Assembly (NCBI RefSeq): GCF_964340395.1
Contig: NC_135549.1
Span: 28,110,095-28,174,094 of the forward strand
Origin: Glandiceps talaboti
Lineage: Eukaryota > Hemichordata > Enteropneusta > Spengelidae
Direction of reading: 5' to 3'
DNA length: 64,000 nucleotides
Shown here: positions 38,341 to 63,049 of the stretch, one piece after another
How positions within the stretch are numbered: the stretch's first letter is position 1
How the letters are laid out: each line of letters opens with the position of its first letter
Made by a program: the position numbers and the translations under genes
Notes under the pieces: generated by a model
The model's database searches: none
Seen by the model: only the letters and a program-made list of their open reading frames with translations
Told to the model about the DNA's origin: nothing

Positions 38341-38349
38341 TTATATAAT

Positions 38350-38361
38350 ATTACTTTATTA

Positions 38362-38429
<68 letters not shown>

Positions 38430-38430
38430 A
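38350..38430. repeat. (ATT)n microsatellite
   Basis: About 70 bp of ATT units following the dimer. Confidence 0.9.
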
Positions 38431-39430
38431 AGTTAAGGGGTTTAATATTATATAATAATGAAAAATGTTGGGAGGACTTTAAGAATTCTTATCACTTGTG
38501 GTTGTTGTGTAGGAGGTGTAACGGTTGATGTTTTACACCCACAACTAATTGTGCAGCATTTCCCATTCAAGATTCAATTGGGAGCTTGGTACTTGCTATA
38601 TGTATATGAATAAAAGTATAACAATATTTATTTTACTTATGACTAAACTGGCACTAGCACTGCCGCCCAACTAAGATCTCATTTGTCCAGTATTCCACGA
38701 AGCATTTAGGCACCAATATTTGATTGCCACCTACGGTATCGTTAGCGGTGACTCAGATTTTCACAAAACCCATTTGGTCTCTGCTTACAATTTTTCAGAC
38801 AGATTGATGTGCATTTGAAAAAGTTGAACATGAGTTGAGAGAAGTTTAGTTGTCATAAAATAATGTTGCAAAGTTTAGTGAAAAGAATATCGATTTTTTT
38901 TTCTGACATAAGTGCAGTGTACTGACTGTGGTGAGCGCCCGTGGAACACATATCGTTGACCTGTTGATAGCATTATTATTTGGCGGGTATTAAACTAAAA
39001 TATACGCATACGGTTTATTCTGCTGCCGTATTTTCACGAGCAATAACAAGTGAATATACAGCAGAATGAACCGTGGGCTCACATTTTTTAGCAATAGAAA
39101 CTGGACGCTATCAAGCTACAGTCAGGAATTTGAGAAATTGCTCAAAATGTAGCAATAACATTGAGGCTAAGTAACCATTTTGTTATTAAATGACCTTGTT
39201 ACACCGACCTGCTCTCCAAATATTGATCTTCATGCAAGGTATTATTTGCAATATATACTTTTTTTTCATTCTCCATATATTTTCCTGTCTACAGTCATGT
39301 AAATTGTTGTTTGGTTTTGTACGTTACTGATGACCAGTAACGTTCAAGATGAATAAATAATTGTAAAAGAAGCAGATTCTGTTATGCGACAAAGTACTAA
39401 CACTAATAAATTAGCATAAACAGAAAGAAT
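38431..39430. other. Intron 0 of gene B, nothing recognised
   Basis: AT-rich, no coding signal. Confidence 0.4.
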
Positions 39431-39436
39431 ACTCAC

Positions 39437-39480
39437 CCTTGGTATTACAACGTTGGTTAGACTAGACTTGAAGTGGCGTT
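39437..39480 (-). other. Gene B noncoding leader exon
   Basis: Donor GTGAGT at 39436-39431. The exon sequence ending ...GTAATACCAAGG is nearly identical to that of C (9371 on). The intron to exon 1 is about 3.7 kb. The 5' end is estimated from the TATA position. Confidence 0.6.
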
Positions 39481-39497
39481 TAACTGAATGTCTCCCC

Positions 39498-39519
39498 TAT
39501 AAATATACTTTCCGTGGGA
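39498..39519 (-). promoter_or_regulatory. Gene B putative core promoter
   Basis: TATATTTATA (39507-39498) lies about 60-70 bases upstream of the leader-exon donor, after a TCCCACGG block (39519-39512). Both blocks are conserved with C. Confidence 0.55.
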
Positions 39520-40775
39520 ACGACATGTGTACTACGACATATCTATTTTTACTACTTATCCCATCCTCACGAGATGCATCAGATACACAGATACAGATAT
39601 GATGTTGATTTATTTCACGTTTAAAATATATGATTATTATAACGGTGTTCTAAATGTAAGGACAAAGGTTTGACCAATCGAAATGCCCCATGCATCTGCT
39701 GGTCTCAAGGGTACGATGTAATCTGAGCCGACCAATGAGAGAGGATCCTTCACGGCAATCGTGTTCGACTGCCTTCAACTTTAACCAACCGGAAGATTTG
39801 ATAACATGGTGTTACAGCAAGGTACTCTTCTCTAACGCAAATTTGGGACAGGGACAGGGAGGTCTGAAATATACGCCTGACCCTGTGCTGACCAACCCTT
39901 CAGTGATTTACACAGTGAGGGAGGGGAGGGTAGGGGAGGGTAGGGGATCAAACTAAGTCTGTTGCATACAATAAGATCATTTTTCGATTCTATTTTCTAG
40001 AATGTTTTCGAGATGCATCAGATATACAGATACAGATATCATATTGATTTATTTTACATTAATTTGGAATTATACAAAATGACAAAATGTTCTAAATGCA
40101 AGGACAAAAAATTGACCAATCGAATTGACCCATGCAAATGGTATCAAGGGTACGACATAATCTGAGCCGACCAGTGAGAGAGGAGCTTTCTATCAGCAAT
40201 AACATGTTGTCAGATGCGAAAGGGGACACGAGTCCCAGGATCAATGACAAGGACTCCATCCCACTGCCGCCACCATGGTTTTAAAAACACTGTTTCCGAC
40301 TACGGCTATGTCCATGATAGATATTTTGTATGAAGGCAGTGCAACTAGTCATTTCAGTGTTTTCGTCTAGTTTGAAGAGTTGTAGGCCAGACCTCCCAAA
40401 GACCACGGCCAGTATGTGGGTTCGCCATCGACATTGTCGGGACCGCAGTGTGATATTAAGGAACCTTCAGTATTTACAAGGGGGGGGGGGGTCACATTTT
40501 ACAAACCTGTTCTTGTCCTGGGGGTGTGTCATATTTTGCATAACAATATTTGGAGGAGGGTCACATTTTACAATCCGTAGTTTTGTGACCAAATTGAAGA
40601 TTTAATTATTGTAAATTTGTGTTGTGTGTTTTGATATGTAAAAGTGAGATGAGCACTCAACATTTATAAGAGAATTGTTTAATAAAACGATGCATTTTGT
40701 CGAGTGTACCATCTCACTTTATCACTCACACGGTCCGTGAATGTTGTTGTTAAAATATGATGGTGATGGTAGCAG

Positions 40776-40814
<39 letters not shown>

Positions 40815-42760
40815 AGTTTTGAATGTCATAGAGAACACCGACAGTGATACATGTACTGATTTTTACAAGTGACCAGATCAGACAGAGTATGCACAACATG
40901 GAAAGCACGTTTTAGATACTAACTAGATTGTGTATGATTATAAGAGAAAGGTCACTAGCCAGTCTTTTATTTACTGTTTGTCACTTTATATGTACAAATA
41001 TTGCTTTCTAATACAGAGTCAAAATCATTTAATTTGTATGTATACATATTATGGGAATATTGATTAACATTCAGTATATGTAATTGTCATGGGGAGGGCC
41101 ATGTTTTATAAAATGGAACAAAGGGGAGGGTCACTTTTTACAAATGGAGAATGGGGGAGGGTCATGTTTTTCTTAACATACTATGTGTGATATCTTCCGG
41201 CCTTTTCCCCCTTGTAAATACTGAAGGCTCCCTTATGGTACAATGGTGAGATGTTGCAACAGTGGGGAGTTGAATTGGTGGGAACGGTGGGATGCCAAAT
41301 TCGGCAAAATAACGCAACGGTAGATAACACAGTAAGACAAATGAGAATGTGACCTCCCCTAAATCCCTTTCTTCAAAAACATGGCTCTCCACGTGACTCT
41401 CCAGGCCCTATTCCTATGGAATTACTGAAAGCTCACTTGATAATCAGTAACGATAACTATGATATAGGCCAACCAATGAGAGGAAACCATACGATAACTT
41501 TATCTTTTTTGTTACCTTCCACACACAGAGTTGGATATGATATTCGATACAGTTATGAGGACGGAATTGATATAGTTTTCAACTTCGTATTCTTTCTGAT
41601 CGCGACTGGAAACAAATCCCCAGATCTTAGGCGGCGACGATCACGGATGTAGCATAACGTATCACTCTCTAGATTTGGTTATGAACGATAATAACATAAT
41701 TTTATCCAAAAAAATTGACTGATTAAGACAAATACTGGAAGTAATACTCGGTGACGTGGGCTTCACAGATATAGTGTGGCTGCTTCATTCATCAGTCAGA
41801 CTAGAGCAAGGCGACACGACCATGAGTAGAGTTACTGTGGCTTTCCACTGGGTTATACAGACAACAACAATGTTGTCGCTCAAATAGTTTTTACCGCACT
41901 ATGCAATGTGTACTTTCACACTTCTGTCAAGTATGTTTATCCATGGGTGATTTAAGACTGTTCAGACTGTACACTATCTCGAGTAAGTCATTATCTAACA
42001 AAATAGTTTTCAAAAATCGGTTTACTTTAAGCTAGTGCAGTTTTCGTTCACATGTAACTATGTAGTACTTGTCTTCATTATATGCTAAAATGAGCACCGA
42101 CACTTGGATTACAGACAGTATTATGGCAGTTTGGAAGTTGAAGTGGATGTTGAGGTGGGGATGTGGGGGGAACGACGACAAATAGCACCGAATTGAGGGC
42201 GGGGGATTACCGTTGAAACATCTCTATATAATTTTTCTACAGCAAACAGTACAAGTCAATAAAAATCACCAGCTGGTTCGTGAAGTGATTGGTTCCCACT
42301 CCCCTCCCGGTACTGTTTTTTTAATACGTGAATGCAGATGTTAACTTTAAATGTGTCGTGTATTAGTTTGTATTATCGGTTCCTTACTGTAAAGTGGGTT
42401 AAACAGTTCAGACCGAGTTCAAAATAGTACGCAACGAACTAAGTACGCAACGAACTAGACATGTCAAGGCTTCAGAAAGATAACGGATTTGTTATTTAAA
42501 TTTTTTAATTAGATCAACATAGCCACGTCAGTACAGACACGGTGGCACCCCACTGACGTCTCCATGCTCTTGTTCATTGGCCAATGCTCTCATTAATAAC
42601 TCAGTCGAAATGTAATGCCCACGTCGTGCCGGGGTACAAGCGCATACGCTAGCAAGACAGGTTCACCCTTTCCCTTTCCTGTTGAGTATTGTTGACAGTG
42701 TTGTCTTAAGGTGATCATTTTCTAAAACTACCTTAGGGCAGGGAATGTTATGGAATGGAC

Positions 42761-42793
<33 letters not shown>

Positions 42794-42800
42794 TTCTTTC
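39520..42800. repeat. Upstream flank of gene B, duplicated relative to 9.46-13.2 kb
   Basis: Shared blocks run in the same order as upstream of C. Microsatellites (GAT)n at 40775-40812 and (TCTG)n at 42763-42793. No gene seen. It holds the empty sites for the insertions at 11265 and 12237-12316. Confidence 0.6.
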
Positions 42801-43440
42801 TTCTTTCTGTCTATGTATGTACCTGTGTGTGCCGTCATTTTCTCATGGATGGCTGGCTCTATTGAAATGAAATTTGAAACATACGGGTTTGTTGGTGTTG
42901 TAATGGCGCGGACTATTTAGAACCGGAATCATCATGCTAATTAGCCAGGAATCTAAAATTGATGGAATGAGTATTTTGGCTGGTTTCCCTACATAGTAAC
43001 CAGGTTAAATTTGCATAACTAATATTTTGTCAGTGATGATAGGTGATATCTTAAGAGTGGTGGATTCAAATTGTATGTAGCATACTGTCTTTGTTGAGGA
43101 TGTAGCAAGCGAGATGTATATATGGTGGTTAGGTACAGTGCGACTATTGCGATATGTAGCCAGGGTGCCATTTTGAAGTCGACAGTGGTGAAGCACGGTT
43201 CTTGGGTGGAAAAGTCAATTCACAATGTAACGGAGTATAAAGACGAAAATTCGGAACGACGAAACACAACTACTGCAGACAACACCAATTAATTGACGGA
43301 ACACCAAGCAGCAAAAAAACCCTCAGTAATAGGTACAAAACAGGTAGAAACATGGAGCACCCAGAGACGATGTGCACGGTACGAAGACATGTGTACAACA
43401 TCTTTGTTACTATCCAGGACTTTGAATAATGGATACTATC
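42801..43440. other. Intergenic, nothing recognised
   Basis: No supported feature. Confidence 0.4.
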
Positions 43441-43441
43441 A

Positions 43442-43660
43442 TTGTCAAGAGATACTACAACTGTAAAAGTTATCTCCAGTTTTACGAACAATCTTGCCGG
43501 TAAAATGACAGTGAGTGACACCACACTTTGCAGTTGTAACAATGGGAAGAACCCGAAAACTCAACGTAGTTACCAAACTTTGCAAATAGACCCGGTTACG
43601 TACTTTGCAACAGTGACATTACTACTAGCGGGAGATATTTCGTTAAATGATCCCCCATCT
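43442..43660 (+). pseudogene. LINE 5' region with degraded 2A-like peptide
   Basis: The frame ends LLLAGDISLNDPPSSH. CR1/L2-like elements of marine invertebrates often carry a 2A-like motif ending DxExNPGP near their N terminus. Here the NPGP core is broken (NDPP). It flows without a stop into a Penelope-like segment. Confidence 0.45.
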
Positions 43661-43669
43661 AGCCATCTC

Positions 43670-43830
43670 ATACTGGGACTATCTTATCTACAGTCCCAGG
43701 GACTCTCTGAACAACTGTTCAGAGTTTTCCAGTCTCACGGTGTTAATTTGTACCACCAGCCAAGCAACACCCTACGCACATTGCTAGTGCACCCAAAGGA
43801 CAAAACAACTCTGTGGCTGCTAGACCTCAG
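43670..43830 (+). pseudogene. Penelope-like element fragment (RT to endonuclease connector)
   Basis: SEQLFRVFQSHGVNLYHQPS then NTLRTLLVHPKDKT matches the conserved Penelope segment before GIY-YIG (VxRVFxxHGI...LRxLLVHPKDK). It ends at a 19-bp inverted repeat, TGCTAGACCTCAGATGTTC (43818-43836) and its complement (43879-43897). Confidence 0.6.
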
Positions 43831-43899
43831 ATGTTCTTCTGATAGAATAAGACACATGGAACATCACTATCGAGGATGGAACATCTGAGGTCTAGCAAA

Positions 43900-44540
43900 A
43901 GTCATCTCTGGAGTTCAGGGATATAAATAATTGCCAATCAGAGAACTGCATTGGCGACAAGCACAAACAGAGGACAATAGCTAATTTTGCATATTCAGCT
44001 TAAGGAGGGGCTTGTAAAAACAACCACCAATTCCAAATGTGTGAATGAAAACGTCTACACACTCGTCAAACTCACAGTTACCATAAACTGATAAGATATA
44101 ATAGTTAGTATTTTTTTAGCATCACATGATATTGGACATTAGTATTATAGAGCATTGGCATTATAGAGGTCATTTGTTATTTAATATATTAACATATGTA
44201 TATGCATACATGGTCTAACTCACGGCCATATGTCATCTCAATGGAATGTGAAGTCTGAAAATGACATTAGCTAGACATTCGGGCAAGCCCTCACTGCGAA
44301 CTTCGTTCACTTATCGTATCGGAAGAAAGCCCGAACGTCTAGCAGCAAGACTAAGTTTATGACTATTTGTCCAGAGTGATAATCTCGCAGACGATTAGAC
44401 ATGAAACAAATTTTCGTGGTAACTGATCTCTCGTTGAAATATAAGATTAGGTTTTTTTTTAATTTAGATAAGAGAAGACTTGAGAATGGACAAGGTGTCT
44501 TTATTTAGTCAATAAAGAAAAGAGAGACATGGACTGAAAT
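43900..44540. other. Intergenic with a 15-bp hairpin
   Basis: GCTAGACATTCGGGC (44270-44284) pairs with 44329-44343 with one mismatch. No coding signal. Confidence 0.45.
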
Positions 44541-44544
44541 AAGA

Positions 44545-46680
44545 CTGCAGTTGAAGAAACCCTTCTAGTAGTAAGTTTACATCGCCCTCCAGGCCCAGAC
44601 AGCCCGAACTGGTACAACGAGATCGCTAACGCTGTTAACATGTTGTGTAAAATCAGTGCTGAGACTCATTGCTACTAGGTGACTTCAATTTGGATGTCAC
44701 AAACAACACAGCATGCAACTTAATTTCCAACATGGAAGTCAGCGACTTAAAACAAACTTATACACGAACCTACCAGAGTTACAGCAACCACATCATCCAT
44801 CATAGACTTATTATTTTCCAATATGACATCAATCATAAAAAGTGGAGTATATCCACTCAGTCTCTCAGACCACTTTATGATTTATTGCAACGACAGGGCA
44901 AAACTACCTAACTAACATCAGGAACTGCCAAAGCCAGGACCTTGATAGTCAACTTTTAGAAATGACCTCAGGAAATTTTCGTGTTACAATCAAATCAGAG
45001 CTCCCGACATCAACACCGCTTGGACTGTCTCCAAACACTTTTTCACCTCAGTAAGCGACATTGATGCTTCCTGGCATATATCTATACCTATGGTCCGAGG
45101 ATACACCACTCCATGGCTTACCCACGACATCAGAAAGCAAATACACTCACGCGACCAAAATATTTACGAACAATACAAATCTCAGAGGAACAAAGTCACA
45201 AACACTTTGAAGACACAAAATCTAGTTATTATAACAAAATTATCCTTGAAAACATGTCTCAATCTGGAAATCTCTGGTCAGCTGTCAAAAACTATGTCCC
45301 ACCAAACAAGCAATCTTGTAACATTAGTAGCGTTGAGGTAAATGGTATAAACATTACTGAACCTATTGGCATAGCTCGAGCTTTCAACGAATTTTTCACA
45401 ATAGGTAAACAAACTGGAACACAAATTTAAAAAAAATCACTTTGCATGAACTCTCATAATAGTAATTTACGTTGTTTTAAATTTAACCCCGTCTGTGACA
45501 AAAAAGTCCAAATATTGCTCGAAAACTTATCTGTCAAAAAAGCACATGGCATCGACAGTATGTCACCAGAATTACTAAAGCAGCACCAGTGATTTCATGG
45601 CCTCTAGCTACACTCTTTAACTATTCCTTCATGTCTGGGGAAATACCAGACAAGTAGAAAACTGATAAAATTGTCAAATTGGCAAAAAGGGGTCAGCTTT
45701 AGACACCTCTAACTACATACCTGTATAATTGTTATCGATTTGTCTGAAAACATTTTGAAAAGATTGTCCAACTGTCCATAATCTCCTCTGTGTCTACCTA
45801 TCAGGTTTCAGACCATCTCATTCCACTGTAACACCTCTCATCGACGTCACAGATTATATGCTACATAATGCCCATCAGGATCTATGCACAGGTGTTGTCT
45901 TTCTAGACTTACACAGGGCTTTTGACACCATGTTCTCCTAGACATGCTTTCCAATATCGGAAGGACTACAAGAAAATGAGCACCTACGGTTCAAATATTA
46001 TTTGCTTAACAGGAACCAATGTGTATCCAAAAATGGAGTGACTTCGGAACTTCAGAAAATTGAATATGGAGTTCCACAAGATTCTGTTCTCGGCCCCTCC
46101 TATTCATTATTTACATAAATGACGTTCACCTTCAGGTAAAAAAATCCAATGTAATTATCGTGCAGATGACATGACCCTTTTTGATGCCTCAAAAGATATT
46201 AATGACGTTCATTAAGTTCTACCAAGAGACTTGAGGTCAGCCCATTCCAGGCTTACAGCCAACAAACTTACACTGAATGCCAAAAAGACGAAGACGATGA
46301 TATTTTATTACAAAGAAGAAATCCAAAATTAAAATCGACGACATATACATTTAGAGCAGGTTGATTCATTTAAATACGTATTTAGTTCGAACCACTAATA
46401 TCCTAGGGATCCCTTGTTACCAAAACTATCACTAACTTCAGACCACTAACGAATTCTTAGTGGTATGAGCACTAACATAACACAGAGACTAGGAATTATT
46501 CATCGCATCAGAAATTGTCTTCCGCAGCAAACAACAAAATTGCTTATCAAATCAATGGTGTTACCACTGTTTGATTAGAGTGACGTAGTCGGGTCAAACT
46601 GTAATTCTACGTTGCTATCTAAACTCCAGCGTCTATTAAATAGGGCGGGAACTTTATCATCTAAAGTTAGGCAAACATTA
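44545..46680 (+). pseudogene. CR1/L2-like LINE ORF2, heavily decayed
   Basis: Endonuclease end (LLLGDFNLDVTN, 44669 on; LLFSNMTS...LSLSDHF), linker (WLTHDIRKQIHSRDQNIYEQ), then RT blocks: KKAHGIDSMSPELLK (about 45535), SGFRPSHSTVTPLIDV (about 45805), FLDLHRAFDT, YGVPQDSVLGP and RADDMTLFDASK (about 46155). Many frameshifts and stops. Confidence 0.8.
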
Positions 46681-47189
46681 GTAGATATACGGTGTCTTCA
46701 TCGCCCCGGCTAGAAATAATTATGTCCTACGTAAGTTCACCCAGAGGGATGGTAACATTTGAAACTCCCTGTCAGACAACTTTAAAACAACTGAGAATAT
46801 TAACATATTCAAAAGTCTGTACAAAACCCACTAATGGGATGCACAGCGCATGTAGTCATACACTAAAATCGCCACCTATATTTTCAATTGTCTTGGTTCC
46901 ACATGTAAATGTTTTATAGATTTGTTTGTCTGTCATTTTCACTTTCCGTTTGTGAGTATACCTCAATGTTGTAGCATTTCTTTTCGCCCTTGCTTTAAAA
47001 AGCTAACTTGGACCAAAACATTCTGAAAAATTGTTACCCGGGTGTCAAATCTTTCCTTTCGTTTCAGTCAATTTTAAATAAATATCTATGTGATCATAAT
47101 TTGTTTGCAATATATCAGTTAGCATATCGAGCGGGTTTCAGCATAGAAACTGCTCTCCTTAGAGTTCAAAATGATGTATTATAGTGCTC

Positions 47190-47339
47190 TCTTAATACAC
47201 AGAAAGATGTCATTTTAATTGTACTCTATCTTTCTGCTGTTTTCGATACGATTGACCATGACGTATATTGCATTATAGGTTTGGCATAATGGGAACAACT
47301 TTAGAATGGTTTACTTCTTATTTGAGAGGGCGTACCCAA

Positions 47340-47380
<41 letters not shown>

Positions 47381-48550
47381 GTGTGTGGTCTGTCTTGTCG
47401 AAGGCAAATTCTGCTGATTTTTGGTGTCCCCCAGGTGTCAGATCCTCGGTCCTATTCTGTTCAGTCTTTATATGGCACCTCTGAAGGACATCATAATCAG
47501 GCATGGTTTAAATTGCATGATGCATGCTGATGATTCTGAACTATATCTCACTTGCGACGGTGACCGGGTTCCTACTACCTTGACTGAATTATGTGTTGAT
47601 GAGATCAGGGGGTGGATGCGAGACAATATGCTGTGTGTTAATGATGGGAAACCAAGAAGAGATAGTGCGTTTCTCTTCCAAATTTGGCTGTGTATGTACG
47701 TCACACGTACGGTCCCTCGCTGTGATGTGCGGATTGGTGAGGTCAATATAAATCCATCTGACATTGTTCGAAATCTTGTAATTGGTGTCTTCATGGATTC
47801 AGCTGCTACCATATCATATCATGTTGTAAATGCTTGCAAAGCTGCCTCCTGTCCGCCTTGGAAGATTGGAAGAATTCGCAACAGAAACTTGTTCATGCCT
47901 TCAAAACATCTCGATTAGATTACTGTAATAGTTTTTTATTTTATGATCTTTCCTTGTTACATGAGATTCACAAACACCAAATCAATCAAAACTCATGATC
48001 ATCAGAGAAAGACAAAAATGTGACTCTGATACTCCAGTGATTATACTGGCTCCCTGTTCAGCGGCGAATTGAGTTCAAAATTGTATGTATTACTTTTTAA
48101 AGTAATAAATAGAATTGCACAATCGCATTTAAGTGAACTACTGACAGGGCGGGTCATTGGTCGTACCCTTCGTGCTCAGTCCAATGGTACTGTTAATTTA
48201 TACCAGCCTATTGGCAGTTCTATGTAGTATGGTAATCGAGCTTTTTCAATTTGTGCCTCTCGACTATGGGATGCCTAAGCATCACAGATCCGAGCTGCTT
48301 CTTCATTCGACAGTTTTAAAATTGAAAACTTACCTTTTGAGATCATTTTATCATGAGTCATTTTATATATTTTACCTTTTTGCATGTGATCCTGTTTACT
48401 AGGTTTGTTTTGTTCCCGGTACATTTCAAACAGTTTTTCAAATATTTTATTTTTGTCTTTTATGAAACTTTGTTTTTCCTGTCAGTTGAATTGTACAGCG
48501 CATTGTGATTATTTTTAAGAATTAACGATTAGGATTAGGATTAAAGTTGA
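47190..48550 (+). pseudogene. Second CR1-like LINE fragment, RT to 3' end
   Basis: LSAVFDTIDHDV and FTSYLRGRTQ (RT) are followed by a (GT)n at 47340-47388 inside the gene, then LFSLYMAPLKDIIIRHGLN, catalytic ADD in HADDSELYLT (about 47521), EIRGWMRDNMLCVNDGKP, and a later block LPVQRRIEFKIV. It ends near GATTAGGATTAGGATTA (48528-48544), a typical CR1/L2-style 3' repeat. Confidence 0.8.
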
Positions 48551-49085
48551 CTTTATTTATAATGCGTATATAGCATATATTTCAAATAATATTTAAAAAC
48601 AAATATGTAAAATCTTTCAAACCGTCTTAATACACTGCTGTAAAACTAACTACTGCTTATTTGGTTTGCAGTATTAGATGTTAATAGTTGATTTGCGTAA
48701 TATAATGATCAATTATATGAGTAAGCTACCCTTATCGATACCCCATAGCTTGACCCTGAGTAAATTGCTGATGTGGTCATCTTCAGACAATGCGTACTTT
48801 GACCAGGGCAAATCTGGAACACTGTAAACGCCCACATTAATCTGCCCCTTTAGTGTTTTATGACGGGAGGAATTAAGTTTACATCTGGTTCTTACTGGAG
48901 CTCGCTCTGATTAAGTTGGGTGAGAGCTTTTATCTATGAGCCATAGTTACGCCTAACAAAAATACAAAAACTAAATAATTGCGACATATTATTGAGTTTC
49001 GGCGAGTTCAATGCAATTAAAATTCTAACTTTACTCCGGGCGTCAGGGTAGATTTGTGTAAGAAAAATAAAATGCATGAATGTTT
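48551..49085. other. Intergenic, nothing recognised
   Basis: No supported feature. Confidence 0.4.
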
Positions 49086-49089
49086 CGAA

Positions 49090-49128
<39 letters not shown>

Positions 49129-49175
49129 AACACACACACACACACACACACACACAAAGACAGACAGGCAGACAC

Positions 49176-49206
<31 letters not shown>

Positions 49207-49215
49207 TACGCACAT
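49090..49215. repeat. (CA)n/(CATACA)n microsatellite
   Basis: CA dinucleotides pass into CATACA hexamers. Frames of Thr-His across it are artefacts. Confidence 0.93.
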
Positions 49216-49819
49216 ACATACTAAAACCATTGCATTACTTGGCAAATTACTTAGACAAAACTACATGACATTGAGAGTTGCATTCTTGGCATAGCTTGTT
49301 GGTGAGGCTCTTGATTTTAATGAGTAAGGACCATTGGCTATGAAAGCAATCTTAAAATGTCATATCATTTTGTACACAGTCACATTGATACTAACAAAGT
49401 ACACGTACATTATAACGCTTACAGATGTAACTTTCGATTTTAACTTGGGAACCATTCGCAAAATTCATCATGTTTGGGAATTGGACAATATCTTAAGAAT
49501 GTAATCTACAAATTTCATTTAATTCAACACATACATTTATGATGACACAGCACACCTGTCATATAAAGATTTTAAGCTTGTTGTATGGCTTTTGATTGTA
49601 AGTAATTTGAAAAAATAATTTTGTTGATGTAGCCAATAATTCTGATGTGTTATTTAAATAATTAAATGGATTAGGCAATATCTTAACAATATAGTCTTCA
49701 AATTGTATATAATTTGGTAAATACATTGACGATAGCAAAGCGTATGTACGATACAAAGCCTACTAGACTAAGTGTAGATTGTGATGAGTTCTTTGCAAAA
49801 TTGCAGAGACAGTCAGGAA

Positions 49820-49834
49820 CATACATACATACAT

Positions 49835-49872
<38 letters not shown>

Positions 49873-49902
49873 TTACATACATACATACATACATACATAC
49901 AT
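49820..49902. repeat. (CATA)n/(CA)n microsatellite
   Basis: Two CATA arrays around a CA core, just downstream of the candidate gene A poly(A) signal. Confidence 0.92.
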
Positions 49903-50001
49903 GGAAAGCGTAATAACTATGGCTACGTTGTTTTGTATTGCATGTATTTCATACAAAAAACAAACACAAATGGCGCACGATTGTTACATTTTTAGCGACT
50001 G

Positions 50002-50007
50002 TTTATT
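50002..50007 (-). promoter_or_regulatory. Possible poly(A) signal of gene A
   Basis: AATAAA on the minus strand, about 300 bases past the candidate stop codon. Chance occurrence in AT-rich DNA is easily possible. Confidence 0.35.
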
Positions 50008-50310
50008 TCAGCTGCAAACGATAACATTACTTTAATTCTTTCATGGTGATTTTAGATTCATTACAAAATCTCATCTCTTAAATCAGTTTCAACATTTCTA
50101 TGCGTATTATGAACTAGACAACGGTGTGTTTTTCAATTATTATTGTCAGTGTTTTAATTCATCACATGTTTATACACGTTTGGGCATTTCATAGTGGTAC
50201 ATTATGTGATTCAGAATCTTTCATAAAATTCAAAAATAAATCATGTTGAATTTAGAAAAGAAAAGCAATTCAAGCTGGGAGAAATGTCTGACCATTAACT
50301 TCGTCCATTT

Positions 50311-61809
<11,499 letters not shown>

Positions 61810-62455
61810 GACAATACACTAAAAAGAAAACACTTGATTGTGTAATATATATACAACTGCAATCAGAATATTTAATTGTTTAGTATTAGGTGTCTGTTTT
61901 GCCAAAATAACATTTTGAACTCGAGTGTTTTTTGAAAAAAGAAAGCATACATGTTATGTTGCGATTCTTCGTATTATGAAGAGGGCAATTGACAGCAATT
62001 CAGATTTTGTGAAGCAAGAGGCATTTGTGTTTGAACATCGATTCAGGTATTACTTTTACACTGAAAGGGCTAAACACTAATGCTTGGTCTTTCTGGGCAT
62101 TGGTGGGTGGAAAAACACATTGCTGTATGTACATTATAGCTTACTGTTATTGAAAGCAATATCCTGATTCCCCTATAAGATGTTTGTACAGGTATAACTC
62201 TACATTTTCAGATGCCAACTCAAAGATTCTAAAATGACTATCTTTGTGTGAAAGGAGTCAACATTACTGTTTCTTACCATATTCCATTCTCTTGAGGTTT
62301 GTCATGAAAATGCAGCTCCACTGAGCATATGCTAGCATTCTGGGTTTGTTTTATGAGAAGTAATAGCATTTATATGTTTATCACCTGTACTAAAGTTATC
62401 ATCAAAAATCTTCCCTATTTTATGTCACATTTCAATTCCTGGTAGTAGTACTCAC

Positions 62456-62510
62456 CGTTCGTAACTCTTGTGCTGCAATATCCTACGAACTTTGCTCAAC
62501 GACAAGTAAA
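62456..62510 (-). other. Gene A noncoding leader exon (3' end defined)
   Basis: A GTGAGT donor at 62455-62450 sits 636 bp upstream of the acceptor of exon 1, mirroring leader donors in B (39436) and C (9370). The 5' end is an estimate. The stretch has no ATG-initiated extension of the protein. Confidence 0.5.
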
Positions 62511-62532
62511 ATCGAGGACCGAAATGCACGAC

Positions 62533-62555
62533 TTTAAAACCAGCTCTCCGTGGGA
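62533..62555 (-). promoter_or_regulatory. Gene A putative core promoter
   Basis: TCCCACGG (62555-62548) is shared with the promoters of B and C. It is followed by TTTAAA (62538-62533) in place of their TATATTTATA. The box is weaker and the spacing differs, so A may be expressed differently. Confidence 0.35.
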
Positions 62556-62569
62556 AATATATCTTTATC

Positions 62570-63045
62570 GACATCTTTTCCTTTCTTTATCTGATTCATT
62601 ATCTGACATCACGAGATCCACTACCGTAGTTGCATGGCTTCTTTTTGCTTTATCTAAGTTAGGGTAGGTATGATGAATTAGGCCAAATCATGAAAAATAG
62701 CGTGTTGCCGTTAACCTAACCTACTCAAATTTAAGCCCCCGGCCCTCATTTTTTTTCTGCATGCAAAGAGGTAAAATGGTAACAATTTACTTCAGATCTA
62801 TTTCTGTGTACATCTTTATATTATGGCTTTCCCTCACCCATGATCACTTTTTTCTTAAAAGTCGTATTCCAGTGAGAAACTGTGTCTTTTTAGACTATAA
62901 CAGTACAGTTTACATAACGTGTTTGTCTATCTAACTATAATAAGCAGATTTTTTCGTCTCGAGGCAGATGTCACGACATCTCGCATCGCGTGAGCCACGG
63001 CAAATGCTTGACCACTATCACGTTTTTAACAACCGTTGTTGCTAA
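62570..63045. other. Upstream of gene A, nothing recognised
   Basis: No supported feature. Unlike B and C, this flank does not align to the 9.5-13 kb segment by eye. Confidence 0.4.
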
Positions 63046-63049
63046 GGGA

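Noticed and set aside
43818-43897. MITE defined by the 19-bp inverted repeat
   Set aside because: No target duplication visible and no second copy; kept only as a note on the Penelope fragment.
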